Source: Chlorogloeopsis fritschii PCC 6912 (lineage in GTDB: Bacteria > Cyanobacteriota > Cyanobacteriia > Cyanobacteriales > Nostocaceae). From it: DNA of 64,000 nucleotides. The stretch spans positions 124,001 through 188,000 of the forward strand of contig NZ_AJLN01000050.1 of the NCBI RefSeq assembly GCF_000317285.1, in the 5' to 3' direction. Both the position numbers and the translations under genes were made by a program. Below are positions 45,110 to 54,711 of the stretch, one piece after another (the first letter of the stretch is position 1; each line of letters begins with the position of its first letter). The notes under the pieces are model-generated. The model was not told the DNA's origin and did not search any database. It saw only the letters and a list, made by a program, of their open reading frames with translations.

Positions 45110-46528
45110 TTACGTCACGCTTTCGCATTTTTGCAGACTAATTTCATAATCATCCTTGAGTTTCTTGAGCGGAAACTGCACAAAAGTTGCTTCTTGTGTC
45201 AGTTGCCAATCAAATAAATGCAGAATATGAGCGGCAAAGATTTTAGTTACCACCATCGCCATCTGCGCTCCCAAACAGGCGTGTACACCTCCACCAAAGG
45301 GGATGAACTCGTACATTTTGCCTTCATTACGCGGAGCTAAAAAGCGTTCTGGAACAAACCTATCCGGTTCGGGAAAGTGTTCTGCCATAATATGCGCTAG
45401 TCGCGGTTCAGCCATAACACTACAGCCCTTGGCATAGAGTACTCCATCCAGAACCACCGATTTGGTGAGGCGGCGTTTAGCAGTAGAGCTAGGTGGTAGA
45501 GTCCGTAAAGTCTCTTTAATAGTTGCTTCCAAAAAAACCATCTGCTTTAACTGCTCTACTGAAAAGCTCCTGAAATTACCCTGCTCACTCTTGATCTCTA
45601 CCTGCTCTTTTCGTAGCTTCTTTAATACCTCTGGATATCGTCCTAATTGATAGATTAAGGAAGATATTAATCCGGAAATTTCATAATCAGAAGCCCATAG
45701 TTGTAGAAGACATTGATTTTCAATCAAGGCATCACTAAAAACCCCATTGGGGTTTTCTTTTTGGCTTGCCAGCATCATCGCCAGAAAGTCTGTTGTAGGA
45801 TTGATTTTTTCTTCTGCGGATTTTCTGTGTTGGATCGCTGCTCGCATAAACTCCAACAACTTTGTCCGTGCTTTCATTCCTCTACCGTAGGCAGTCAAGG
45901 GAGAATTCCATCTCCACAAGCCATAAAAACCATCAAAGTAGGTTTTGTACAAAGCTTTTAGTTCTGCTTTGCTAGATAAAGATAATCCCTCAAAAGTTTG
46001 GCGATCGCTATCATCTAGCTTCACACCCAAAAGTAGAGGAGTAAGTAAATCAAAGCAAATTTTCTCGACTTCCGGGTATAATTTTATTCTTGCAGGAACA
46101 TTCCAATTCTGAAGCCCATGCGCGATCGCTTGATTGATATAAGGTATATATCCTTCTAAAAAACGACCAGTCAGTCCGAGACGCAAGGCACTTTTGCGCT
46201 GGCGGTGCAAGTCAGGGCGTTGAAACAAACTATACTCACCAAACATATCCATGGTGGTATTAGGTAAGGCAATCTCGGTATATTGCAGATCGCCGTTAAA
46301 TACCATCTGATTTGCCCTAGCAGAGCCAACAAAAATAGTCGTACCGCCAAAAACTCCTGTATTAAAAATCGGCCCGTATTTTCTTAAGTTGTCACGACAG
46401 AAGCGATCGGGATTCGCTATGTAACTAAATGTGTCATCCCATCGAGATTGTCTCGGTGGCATAGTTGTTCCCGGCGGTGGCGTTTGTCCCTCCTCTAAAA
46501 CTAAAACTTCGCTGATATTTTGTTCCAT
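45110..46528 (-). CDS. cytochrome P450 with atypical I-helix
   Basis: A 472-residue soluble-type P450. The heme loop FIPFGGGVHACLGAQ carries Cys418; the K-helix KETLR and the PERF-type segment DRFVPERF are intact. The overall sequence resembles the CYP120/CYP26-like group that oxidises retinoids in cyanobacteria. The I-helix is odd: the usual AGxET oxygen-activation motif is replaced by ASDYEIS (279-285), so the acid-alcohol pair is missing or shifted. That may mean altered chemistry or simply a diverged enzyme. It is 11 bp downstream of an NmrA-type gene, probably one operon. Substrate unknown. Confidence 0.88.
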   Translation of the reverse strand: MEQNISEVLVLEEGQTPPPGTTMPPRQSRWDDTFSYIANPDRFCRDNLRKYGPIFNTGVFGGTTIFVGSARANQMVFNGDLQYTEIALPNTTMDMFGEYSLFQRPDLHRQRKSALRLGLTGRFLEGYIPYINQAIAHGLQNWNVPARIKLYPEVEKICFDLLTPLLLGVKLDDSDRQTFEGLSLSSKAELKALYKTYFDGFYGLWRWNSPLTAYGRGMKARTKLLEFMRAAIQHRKSAEEKINPTTDFLAMMLASQKENPNGVFSDALIENQCLLQLWASDYEISGLISSLIYQLGRYPEVLKKLRKEQVEIKSEQGNFRSFSVEQLKQMVFLEATIKETLRTLPPSSTAKRRLTKSVVLDGVLYAKGCSVMAEPRLAHIMAEHFPEPDRFVPERFLAPRNEGKMYEFIPFGGGVHACLGAQMAMVVTKIFAAHILHLFDWQLTQEATFVQFPLKKLKDDYEISLQKCESVT

Positions 46529-46539
46529 AAAAAACTATG

Positions 46540-47466
46540 TCATAAACTTTCATAAGTTAATTCTGGATTTGCCCAATTAGTTTCTGCCAAAAATTCACTG
46601 AATCTGGTTAAAAGTCCAGGAAACTCTTCCCGCAACTCTTGAACATCAGCTTGATAACCCTTTTGGCGATACCACTGAATCAAATCAAACAATTGTTTTC
46701 GCCCCAGTAGCAAGAAAATCCAGGCGGGAATCTCTTTGTGAACAACATTAATTCCCTGCACCTTGGAAAATTCCTCCGCTATCTGCTTGGGAGTTAGTAC
46801 ATCACCAGCAAGTTCTATGTCTTTACCAATGTACTGAGAGGGATTTTTAATAATGTGGGCAGCTATTCGACCCATATCTTTTGTTGTAATTAAATGTATG
46901 GGCTTGTCCGACTGAATGGAAAATGGAAAAACTCCTTTTAGAATAGATGGTCGCGTATGTTTCTTCCAAAATTCTTCCATAAACAAGCACGCCCTTAACA
47001 TGGTTGTTGGTAAACCATGTGCTTTTAATACCTGCTCTACTTTGTACTTTTGCTCAATGTGGCTAACCCCGGAATTTCTATCTGCTCCACCCGCAGAATT
47101 ATATACAAAATGCTTGATCTGTGACTTCTTGGCAACTTGAGCAACTAGCTTGGCTCTCTCAACCTCTTGTGGATCTGGCTTGGCAGAATCTGGTGCAGTG
47201 GCATGGCAATAAACAGTAGAAATTCCTGCGAAGGCTCTTGCGAGTGAGTCTTCATCATCTAGATTCGCCTCTACTAGCTCCACCCCTGCATCGTTCATCT
47301 TTGCTAATAAAGGTCGATTCAAGTCTATTTTCCTAGTAATAACCCGCAAGTTAGTAACTTTTTGTTCGAGAAAGCCCTTGACTACATTTTTACCCGTGCC
47401 ACCGGTAACTCCAATCAGTAAAACTTTACCAATGTCCCCATGATTGCTGGCAGGATTAGAAAGCAT
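46540..47466 (-). CDS. NmrA-type NAD(P)-binding protein (atypical short-chain dehydrogenase)
   Basis: A 308-residue Rossmann protein. The dinucleotide loop VLLIGVTGGTGKNVV is near residue 15, followed by LRVITRKIDL. The NmrA/HSCARG family holds both redox sensors and true reductases. FVYNSAGGADRNSGVSHIEQ replaces the classic YxxxK, so catalysis by the standard SDR mechanism is doubtful. It leads the cytochrome P450 gene by 11 bp; the two may act in one oxidation pathway, but that is inference. Confidence 0.82.
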   Translation of the reverse strand: MLSNPASNHGDIGKVLLIGVTGGTGKNVVKGFLEQKVTNLRVITRKIDLNRPLLAKMNDAGVELVEANLDDEDSLARAFAGISTVYCHATAPDSAKPDPQEVERAKLVAQVAKKSQIKHFVYNSAGGADRNSGVSHIEQKYKVEQVLKAHGLPTTMLRACLFMEEFWKKHTRPSILKGVFPFSIQSDKPIHLITTKDMGRIAAHIIKNPSQYIGKDIELAGDVLTPKQIAEEFSKVQGINVVHKEIPAWIFLLLGRKQLFDLIQWYRQKGYQADVQELREEFPGLLTRFSEFLAETNWANPELTYESL

Positions 47467-47673
47467 ATTCTCTACTTGTAGACCATTTGGTCATGGTAAC
47501 GCAATCTATCCTGCGGCGCTAAAGTACACCCTGAGAATCAACTTCATACAGAATTGCCAAGTGAAAGAAACTCAGCGTCCCTCTGCGTTTTCACTGATAT
47601 CATGCCCGCTCAAAGACTTATTGTTTAACCTAACTTTTACCAATGACTAATGACAAAGGACTAATGACAACTG

Positions 47674-50019
47674 TTAAAGTATCGTACTAACTTTATTTAT
47701 TACCGACATTTCGCGGATACGCCACCCATTCGCTTGGCGAATCAAACTATACCTAACTCTTACTGTTTCGTTGTAAGACTTGCGTTGATTAATTTGACCA
47801 TTTTCATAAAACTGGGCTGCTTCAGTCACTGAAGCTTGAACAGCAGCATAATTCTTGTCGATGGGACTAGTCTCTAAAGATTCTACCTTCAGTCGATGTT
47901 CATACTTGCGATAGCGATTTTCTGCTTGCTCCTTTTGAGCAACTTGTAGCCACTGAGACAGAGCCGAACCCACTAAAATTTCTTTCAAACTATCAATTTC
48001 ATGATTTGGCCCCAAAGCAGCGGCTTTGGTTGATAGCCAAGTTTGAATCACTTCCGCTGCCGTTGCTTCTGTCAAAGGCCCTTCTGGAAATTGTGCCTTA
48101 CTATTACGATCTGGAATAGCAAAAGGAGGCTCATTCAGGGTTATCACCAATTGTTCACCTTGTAAAGCAGGTGCTGGTGAGAATAAATTATGCAGCCATC
48201 CCACAGCCGTTGAAATCAACAGCCACAAAACTAATATTCCTGTAACACCAATCAAAACCATCCACATCAAACGTGTTTTTGCTTTTGCGCCGACAGCTAA
48301 ATATCGCCGCCGACGCCCAGCTATAGGACGTTGATCTGAAGTACGTCCTCCTGAGTTAACATATGGACTGCGTCTGCGCCTGACTTGAGGTTGCGATCGC
48401 CGATATGCCACAGATGGTTCTGCACCATTGACGTAGTAGTTAGCGCCTCTGAGGTTGCGATCGCCATTTTCAGAGGGTATTGCAGGCATTTCTACATTTG
48501 CACCCTCAGGCATAGAATGAGTGGGCGACGCAGAAAATTGGGATGACGCATATTGTGAATAGTTTGGTCTATTGTAGTTTGGTGTTTGTGGAACTCTTTG
48601 TTCGGTATTTCCATCACGAGGGAATCGGCGAGAAACCACATTAGGATGAGTGCGGTAACTTTGACGAGTTGCCTGTGTCTGGGAAGATGGGGGATTAATG
48701 CCAACTTCTTCACTATTCGTTTGTGCTTCTGTTGGTAGTTGCTCTAAATATGCTTGAACCTGGCGATCGGCAAAATAATCTTTTAGAGAAGCTTGTTCTT
48801 GTACTAAATCGCAGAAGTGGGGAAACACTTCATTTTGCAACCAACGCTCGCTGTATAAACACAACCCTGGTAATAGATCGGGAGAGTTGAGAGAATGTTC
48901 TCGAATAAAAGCTAAGGCTTCGTACTCCTGACTAAGTTCTAGAGCACGGGTTGCTTCTTCAGTTTGTCCTAATAAAAGGGCACATAGTGACTGTTCTAAA
49001 TGCACATCTTGGCGCTTGCTCAAGCGTACTAGCATTTGCTTTGCTTGACGAATCAAAGCAGGTTGACGTTGAGTAAATCCCCGTGCAACAAGAGCATAAA
49101 TAGCTAAATATGTAGCGACAGCAGAGGGGCGTTTGCTTTCTGCTTCAAATAACTTGTGTTGTTCAGCAACTGTTAAATAATTACGCAGTTGCTGGATAAA
49201 GCGCAAAAAGTCATCTACGTTTAAACCAGATTGGTCATCTCCTGTACCATCAACACCGCCACGCTCATCTAAAATTTCTTGTAATAGTTGCAACCCTTGA
49301 CGACGCTCAGTAGCTTTTTCTTTCGGTAGCGCCACCAACTCTAAAATCCGATAAGGGCGTAGTCTGTATAAATCAGACTGAATTTCGGCACGTACATTGG
49401 GAAATAGTCCTTCCCGCGCTAACAATTCATCACCAGTTTCTAGGGAAACAGCAGCATTTTCGTAATGTCCTTGTTGCCATTGTTCCCTACCTACTTCTAG
49501 GCAGGCAAGAGCAATGGTAAGAACAATGTCTGCTCTTTCAGTAGTGATTTCACCAAATTCGTCAGTTTCTGAACTTGTGCCGACTCTCAAAAATGTACCG
49601 TTTTTATTCACTAGGTATGGATGACCCAGTTTAAGTACAAGCTCATATTCTCCTAGCTCTTGCAGCAGTAGTAAAGCACCGACAAATTCTTCTGGGTTAA
49701 TTTCGATGCTGAGATTTTGAGAGTCAACACTGCCATTACTATTTAAGGCACGGTTTTCTGTTGCTACGGCTGCATTGCGATCGCTTTCCGAACCGTAGGC
49801 ATGAGCAAGATATATTTGATCGTAGGCTTTTCGCTCTTTTGGATCTGATAAAACCACGTAAGCCTCTTCAATTAGTTGTTTGCGAGAGTTAATTGCTGCC
49901 TGGGAATATTCGCGTCTTGGCAGTTGCACAATGCGATCGCTGTATGCCTGCCGCAATTGCTCTTCACTTGCCGCCAAAGGTAGCCCTAAAATTCGGTAGT
50001 AATCTAGCGGAATTCGCAC
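47674..50019 (-). CDS. ftn2: cell division protein Ftn2/ZipN (ARC6 homologue)
   Basis: Membrane divisome organiser that binds FtsZ; the plastid homologue is ARC6. The 781-residue protein starts with a J-like domain (PLDYYRILGLPLAASEEQLR) that lacks the HPD triad, as in this family. A long helical cytoplasmic region follows, then a Pro/Asn/Arg-rich linker (about 455-580), one transmembrane helix near 585-610 (MVLIGVTGILVLWLLIST), and the C-terminal IMS/DUF4101 domain (about 645-780). Start is GTG at 50019, supported by AGGGGAAG just upstream. It is monocistronic. Confidence 0.93.
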   Translation of the reverse strand: MRIPLDYYRILGLPLAASEEQLRQAYSDRIVQLPRREYSQAAINSRKQLIEEAYVVLSDPKERKAYDQIYLAHAYGSESDRNAAVATENRALNSNGSVDSQNLSIEINPEEFVGALLLLQELGEYELVLKLGHPYLVNKNGTFLRVGTSSETDEFGEITTERADIVLTIALACLEVGREQWQQGHYENAAVSLETGDELLAREGLFPNVRAEIQSDLYRLRPYRILELVALPKEKATERRQGLQLLQEILDERGGVDGTGDDQSGLNVDDFLRFIQQLRNYLTVAEQHKLFEAESKRPSAVATYLAIYALVARGFTQRQPALIRQAKQMLVRLSKRQDVHLEQSLCALLLGQTEEATRALELSQEYEALAFIREHSLNSPDLLPGLCLYSERWLQNEVFPHFCDLVQEQASLKDYFADRQVQAYLEQLPTEAQTNSEEVGINPPSSQTQATRQSYRTHPNVVSRRFPRDGNTEQRVPQTPNYNRPNYSQYASSQFSASPTHSMPEGANVEMPAIPSENGDRNLRGANYYVNGAEPSVAYRRSQPQVRRRRSPYVNSGGRTSDQRPIAGRRRRYLAVGAKAKTRLMWMVLIGVTGILVLWLLISTAVGWLHNLFSPAPALQGEQLVITLNEPPFAIPDRNSKAQFPEGPLTEATAAEVIQTWLSTKAAALGPNHEIDSLKEILVGSALSQWLQVAQKEQAENRYRKYEHRLKVESLETSPIDKNYAAVQASVTEAAQFYENGQINQRKSYNETVRVRYSLIRQANGWRIREMSVINKVSTIL

Positions 50020-50588
50020 AGCTTAACTTCCCCTGCAGCGTGATCGACATAATTCTCCCAGAACATTCCAGGTGTGTAAAACCGTGCCATAATAATAACC
50101 GATTGGTTTTACACTACAAGTGTGTTTTGCAACTTCACTTATATCTCTCCAGCCCTTCCTGTGGCAATGCCAATCTTGTCGTGCTGGCAAAAACGTGAGA
50201 CTGTTCTCTTGCCCAAATATACGGTTTAACTGTTTCTGCAAATGAAGCAGAGGAATTTGTTCCAGCATCCAGTCACAGAAGCACCATGTTTGTATAGATT
50301 TGCTGCTGCTGGCAAGCGAACCGAAGTATAACATAATTAGGATGTTATGACAATTAGTTATTAGAAAAACAAGGACATAATTAAGTTATATTTTTTTATC
50401 TGTTAATGAATATGCAGAAAGCAAGTTATCCTGATTGGTATTGTAGGGTCTAAGGTGGTTACCTTACCCTTCAAGACACAAGATAAAACAGTATGCAGTC
50501 AATAACTTGATATTGTTGACTCTTTGTGAGAATGCAACTTATCTAAAATGGTAACTTTAAGTGTTACTACGGGGATAGTAAAAAAATA
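50020..50588. other. 569-bp divergent intergenic region
   Basis: Between ftn2 and pdhA. A 103-codon frame on the minus strand (50023-50334) has no recognisable domain and unusual Cys/Trp content, so I do not call it. No repeats were recognised; promoters for both genes must lie here. Confidence 0.35.
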
Positions 50589-51623
50589 ATGGTTCAAGAA
50601 CGCACTTTACCCAAATTTGACGTCACTACCGCGCAGATCGAGAAAGAAGAAGGGTTGCGGTTGTACAAAGATATGGTTTTAGGGCGCACCTTTGAAGACA
50701 AGTGTGCTGAAATGTACTATAGGGGCAAAATGTTTGGTTTTGTCCACCTTTACAACGGTCAAGAAGCAGTCTCTAGTGGGATAATTCAAGGGGCAATGCG
50801 ACCTGGTGAAGATTTTGTTTGCAGTACCTACCGCGATCACGTTCATGCTTTAAGCGCGGGAGTACCAGCAAAAGAAGTAATGGCAGAACTATTTGGGAAA
50901 GCCACAGGTTGCAGTAAAGGACGTGGCGGTTCCATGCATATGTTCTCTGCTGAACATCATTTGCTAGGTGGTTATGCTTTCGTAGCTGAAGGTATTCCTG
51001 TTGCAGCGGGGGCAGCATTTCAGAGTAAATATCGCCGTGAAGTTTTAGGCGATCCAAATGCCGATCAAGTTACAGCTTGTTTTTTTGGCGATGGCGCTTG
51101 TAATAACGGTCAATTTTTTGAAACGTTAAATATGGCCGCCCTGTGGAAATTACCTGTCATATTTGTAGTTGAGAACAACAAGTGGGCTATTGGTATGGCT
51201 CACGAGCGGGCAACTTCCGATCCAGAAATTTATAAAAAAGCCAGCGTTTTTAACATGGTGGGTGTGGAAGTAGACGGCATGGATGTCATGGCTGTGCGTG
51301 CAGTCGCTCAAGAGGCTGTTGCCCGTGCTCGTGCAGGTGAAGGCCCAACTTTAATTGAAGCACTTACCTATCGTTTCCGGGGTCACTCTTTAGCCGATCC
51401 AGATGAACTGCGCAGCAAAACCGAAAAAGAATTTTGGTTTGCTCGCGATCCAATTAAAAAATTTGCTGCTTATCTGACAGAACAAAATCTGGCGACAGAT
51501 GAAGAATTAAAACAGATAGATCGTCACATTCAGCAAGAAATTGACGAAGCGGTGAAGTTCGCCGAAACTAGTCCCGAACCCAGCCCCAGCGAATTGTACC
51601 GCTATATCTTTGCTGAAGACTAG
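50589..51623 (+). CDS. pdhA: pyruvate dehydrogenase E1 component, alpha subunit
   Basis: Thiamine-diphosphate subunit that decarboxylates pyruvate for acetyl-CoA synthesis, working with PdhB in an alpha2beta2 E1. The 344 residues have the E1-alpha landmarks: [40 protein letters not shown], the TPP motif [20 protein letters not shown] with VIFVVENN, and the [17 protein letters not shown] phosphorylation-loop equivalent. The ATG at 50589 gives the usual cyanobacterial N-terminus. pdhB is not adjacent, as is common in cyanobacteria where pdh genes are scattered. Confidence 0.96.
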   Translation: MVQERTLPKFDVTTAQIEKEEGLRLYKDMVLGRTFEDKCAEMYYRGKMFGFVHLYNGQEAVSSGIIQGAMRPGEDFVCSTYRDHVHALSAGVPAKEVMAELFGKATGCSKGRGGSMHMFSAEHHLLGGYAFVAEGIPVAAGAAFQSKYRREVLGDPNADQVTACFFGDGACNNGQFFETLNMAALWKLPVIFVVENNKWAIGMAHERATSDPEIYKKASVFNMVGVEVDGMDVMAVRAVAQEAVARARAGEGPTLIEALTYRFRGHSLADPDELRSKTEKEFWFARDPIKKFAAYLTEQNLATDEELKQIDRHIQQEIDEAVKFAETSPEPSPSELYRYIFAED

Positions 51624-51628
51624 TAGAA

Positions 51629-51703
51629 ATTATGAATTATGGATTATGAATGCTAGAGAATTTCATAATTCATAATTCATCATTTATCATTCATCATTCA
51701 AAA
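51629..51703. repeat. STRR-like tract (TTATGAA / ATTCATA heptamers)
   Basis: Heptamers AATTATG/ATTATGA and their complements ATTCATA, ATTCATC run between pdhA and the aldose epimerase, and can fold on themselves. An upstream in-frame ATG at 51650 lies inside this tract. Confidence 0.6.
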
Positions 51704-51706
51704 GTC

Positions 51707-52576
51707 GTGTTTGATATATCACTAGAACAGAGACAATATTTAACTTTTATTCTTTGCGATCGCACCACCAACTCTCTGCTAGAAGTTGTACCAGAACGTG
51801 GCGGTATCATCACTCGCTGGTGCGTCCAAGGGCAAGAAATTCTCTATCTGGATCGGGAACGCTTTGCCAACCCAGAATTAAGTGTACGTGGTGGCATTCC
51901 AATTCTATTTCCAATCTGTGGAAATCTACCAGATAACACTTACACTTATCATGGCAAGCAGTATACCCTGAAACAACATGGTTTTGCCCGCGATTTGTCT
52001 TGGCAAGCTTTTGGTTCAATCTCTGAACAAGGAGTTTCCCTTCAAGCCAGTCTCCATTCAAGTGAGCAGACACAGGCAGTTTATCCTTTTGACTTTGGGC
52101 TGACTTTTACTTATCAGATGAAAGGAAATAGCTTGACAATTTACCAGCACTACACAAACAAATCATCTCAACCGATGCCCTTCAGTGCAGGGTTTCATCC
52201 TTACTTTTTGACTAGAGATAAAACTCAGCTAGAGTTTGAAATTCCCTCTACCGAGTACCAAGACCAGATTACAAAAAAAATTCATGCATTTGACGGTAAC
52301 TTTGATTTCAACAGCGATGAAATCGACGTAGCATTTAAACAACTCAAGCGTAAATCAGCTACTGTTACCGACAACAGCCGCAAGTTGAAATTAACTCTCG
52401 ACTACGACGATTTCTTCTCTACCTTGGTGTTTTGGACAGTCAAAGGTAAGGACTTTTATTGCCTCGAACCTTGGAACGCTCCTCGCAACGCCATCAATAC
52501 AGGTGAAAAGCTGACAATACTAGAACCAGGGGCTAGCCACTCAGCAATAATTCGCCTCACAGTAAATTTTTTCTAA
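51707..52576 (+). CDS. aldose 1-epimerase family protein
   Basis: Galactose-mutarotase-fold protein of about 289 residues that interconverts alpha and beta anomers of hexoses or hexose-6-phosphates. VPERGGIITRW is the first conserved strand, GGIPILFPICGNLPD the substrate-pocket loop, SAGFHPYF the catalytic-His region, and FYCLEPWNAPRNAINTGE the C-terminal block of the YeaD-like/hexose-6-phosphate-epimerase side of the family. GTG at 51707 is chosen because the upstream ATG (51650) lies in repeat DNA and would add a non-conserved leader. It follows pdhA by about 80 bp. Confidence 0.85.
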   Translation: MFDISLEQRQYLTFILCDRTTNSLLEVVPERGGIITRWCVQGQEILYLDRERFANPELSVRGGIPILFPICGNLPDNTYTYHGKQYTLKQHGFARDLSWQAFGSISEQGVSLQASLHSSEQTQAVYPFDFGLTFTYQMKGNSLTIYQHYTNKSSQPMPFSAGFHPYFLTRDKTQLEFEIPSTEYQDQITKKIHAFDGNFDFNSDEIDVAFKQLKRKSATVTDNSRKLKLTLDYDDFFSTLVFWTVKGKDFYCLEPWNAPRNAINTGEKLTILEPGASHSAIIRLTVNFF

Positions 52577-52638
52577 ACCCCTTTACAAATCTACAGAACG
52601 TTGTGATATATTAGTGAAGTTGCGAATTAATGCTAGAC

Positions 52639-52710
52639 GGGTCGCTAACTCAAAGGTAGAGTACTCGGCTTTTAACCGATTAGTTCTGGGTTCGAATCCC
52701 AGGCGACCCA
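52639..52710 (+). tRNA. trnK: tRNA-Lys (TTT)
   Basis: A complete 72-nt cloverleaf: acceptor GGGTCGC/GCGACCC, D-arm ACTC/GAGT, anticodon loop CTTTTAA with anticodon TTT (52671-52673), and T-arm CTGGG-TTCGAAT-CCCAG. CCA is not encoded. The outermost anticodon-stem pair is a C-T mismatch. It lies between the aldose epimerase and fructose-bisphosphate aldolase genes. Confidence 0.96.
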
Positions 52711-52853
52711 TATAAAGAAATTAAATATACTAAAACAAAATCTCGTTTTGTACCTTTTGAACTGTAGCTTCAAGAACTATGGCGTAAACTTTTTAAACAT
52801 AAACACCCATCACTAGTTATAATTTCCTATAAGCTCACAATAATTTAAGATTG

Positions 52854-52872
52854 GCGTAATGTTTGTTTACGC
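52854..52872. promoter_or_regulatory. dyad upstream of the aldolase gene
   Basis: GCGTAA and TTACGC are exact reverse complements with 7 bp between, 46 bp ahead of the aldolase start. This position could suit an operator near the promoter, but no known regulator motif is recognised. Confidence 0.22.
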
Positions 52873-52918
52873 TGTATATCAAATAGACTAGCTGACAACC
52901 ACAATAGGAGGACTATCT

Positions 52919-53998
52919 ATGGCGCTCGTGCCTATGCGACTGCTGTTGGATCACGCGGCAGAAAACGATTACGGCATCCCCGCTTTCAACGTCAACAACA
53001 TGGAGCAGATTCAGTCAATAATGCTAGCTGCCCATGAAACAGATAGCCCCGTAATTTTGCAAGCTTCTCGTGGCGCTCGCAAGTACGCTGGCGAAAACTT
53101 CCTGCGTCACCTGATTTTGGCAGCGGTGGAAACCTATCCTCATCTTCCCATTGCCATGCACCAAGATCATGGTAATGAACCTGCTACCTGCTACTCTGCT
53201 ATCAAGAACGGCTTTACCAGCGTGATGATGGATGGATCGCTGGAAGCTGATGCTAAAACCCCCGCTAGCTACGAATACAACGTCAACGTTACCCGCGAAG
53301 TGGTAAAAGTGGCTCACGCACTGGGCGTCAGCGTCGAAGGCGAACTCGGTTGCTTGGGTTCTCTAGAAACTGGTATGGGCGACAAAGAAGATGGTCATGG
53401 TTTTGAAGGTAAGCTTTCTCATGACCAACTATTAACCGATCCCGACCAAGCTGTAGACTTTGTAGAACAAACTCAAGTAGATGCTTTGGCTGTTGCTATT
53501 GGCACTAGCCACGGTGCTTACAAGTTTACCCGCAAACCAACTGGGGAAATTTTGGCAATCAGCCGCATTGAAGAAATTCACCGTCGTTTGCCCAACACCC
53601 ACTTGGTGATGCACGGTTCCTCCTCCGTACCCGAAGATTTGATTGCTTTGATTAACCAGTACGGTGGTACCATTCCCGAAACCTACGGCGTGCCTGTAGA
53701 AGAAATCCAAAAAGGTATCAAGAGTGGTGTGCGCAAGGTAAATATTGATACCGACAACCGTCTGGCAATTACCGCTGCTGTACGGGAAGCTTTGGCAGCG
53801 AATTCTAAGGAGTTTGACCCCCGTCACTTCCTCAAGCCTTCTATTAAGTATATGCAGAAGGTTTGTGCTGACCGCTACCAGCAATTTGGTACTGCTGGTA
53901 ATGCTAGCAAGATTAAGCAAGTTTCTTTGGAAGAATTTGCTGCTAAGTATGCTAAGGGCGAACTCAACGCTGCGATTAAGAAAACAGTTGCTCTGTAA
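52919..53998 (+). CDS. fbaA: fructose-1,6-bisphosphate aldolase, class II
   Basis: Zinc-dependent aldolase of glycolysis, gluconeogenesis and the Calvin cycle; it also makes sedoheptulose-1,7-bisphosphate in cyanobacteria. The 359 residues match the CbbA-type class II enzymes of cyanobacteria. Seen: [15 protein letters not shown], the Zn/catalytic HQDHGN at 81-86, [19 protein letters not shown] and [13 protein letters not shown] with Zn ligands. The AGGAGGAC ribosome site 5 bases before the ATG predicts high expression, as expected for this enzyme. A strong hairpin follows the stop codon. Confidence 0.97.
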   Translation: MALVPMRLLLDHAAENDYGIPAFNVNNMEQIQSIMLAAHETDSPVILQASRGARKYAGENFLRHLILAAVETYPHLPIAMHQDHGNEPATCYSAIKNGFTSVMMDGSLEADAKTPASYEYNVNVTREVVKVAHALGVSVEGELGCLGSLETGMGDKEDGHGFEGKLSHDQLLTDPDQAVDFVEQTQVDALAVAIGTSHGAYKFTRKPTGEILAISRIEEIHRRLPNTHLVMHGSSSVPEDLIALINQYGGTIPETYGVPVEEIQKGIKSGVRKVNIDTDNRLAITAAVREALAANSKEFDPRHFLKPSIKYMQKVCADRYQQFGTAGNASKIKQVSLEEFAAKYAKGELNAAIKKTVAL

Positions 53999-54009
53999 CC
54001 TGGGAAATT

Positions 54010-54045
54010 AAATAGGGACATCCAATAGCTGTGTCCCTATTTTCC
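54010..54045 (+). terminator. rho-independent terminator-like hairpin after fbaA
   Basis: AAATAGGGACA (54010-54020) pairs perfectly with TGTCCCTATTT (54032-54042); the loop is 11 nt. It lies 12 bp past the fbaA stop. The T-run after the stem is short, so efficiency is uncertain. Confidence 0.65.
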
Positions 54046-54097
54046 TGAAAATTGTTATCACTAGTTTGACACAGCCGGGAAGCGTTTATGCCCCCGG

Positions 54098-54589
54098 TTA
54101 TTTATTTTGTGCCACTGTAAGTATGCTTCTCATTCCTGCTTGAAAGTGTCCTGGTAAGTTACAAACTATCAAATATTTACCAGGAGTTAAGTTCACTTTG
54201 AGTGTTTTGGTTGTGCCACTTTTAAGTTCATCTTCTCCTATCTCACCAATTTTTTTTCCAGCCTTCTGTGTATCTAAGCGATCGCTATTTGTCAGTGGCA
54301 ATTTCTCGATTGGTAAGTCAGTTTTGATGACTTCCATTTCGTGTGCCAGTCTACCTTCATTAGTAACCACAAATTCTACATCTCCTGCCGGGATTGTTGA
54401 TTGTGATAGCTGGAATGCCATTTCCTTGACGGTTACTTGAACTGTATTGGCACCAGAAACAGGCGGTGAAGCTACTCCACCTGGAGATTGAGTAGTTGCT
54501 TGCTGTGCCGGATCGTTTGTACTACACGCCCAACACATTAATAACGATGCGATCGCCATTAAGTAAAATTTCCAAATTCGCTTGTTCAA
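54098..54589 (-). CDS. exported cupredoxin-domain protein
   Basis: A 163-residue protein with a signal peptide (KRIWKFYLMAIASLLMCWAC); the Cys near residue 22 might be a lipid anchor, though the lipobox is weak. A type-1 copper fold follows with ligands visible as His83 in LAHEME, and Cys143, His148 and Met153 in VCNLPGHFQAGM. This resembles small plastocyanin-like blue-copper proteins rather than the photosynthetic plastocyanin itself. Role could be electron transfer or copper handling in the periplasm. Start is TTG at 54589; an ATG at 54559 would cut the signal peptide. Confidence 0.85.
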   Translation of the reverse strand: MNKRIWKFYLMAIASLLMCWACSTNDPAQQATTQSPGGVASPPVSGANTVQVTVKEMAFQLSQSTIPAGDVEFVVTNEGRLAHEMEVIKTDLPIEKLPLTNSDRLDTQKAGKKIGEIGEDELKSGTTKTLKVNLTPGKYLIVCNLPGHFQAGMRSILTVAQNK

Positions 54590-54711
54590 TTTTTTATACC
54601 TACTGCTATAAAACTACTTTTTTTATAATTGAAAGCTAAATCTAAGAGACGCGATCGCTCACGTCTCTTAAGTACTTATTATCTATTGCCTATTGCCTGT
54701 TCCCTGTTCCC

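Noticed and set aside
50023-50334. 103-codon minus-strand open frame between ftn2 and pdhA
   Set aside because: Cys/Trp-rich without recognisable domain, overlaps the likely promoter region of both genes, and has no supporting ribosome site.
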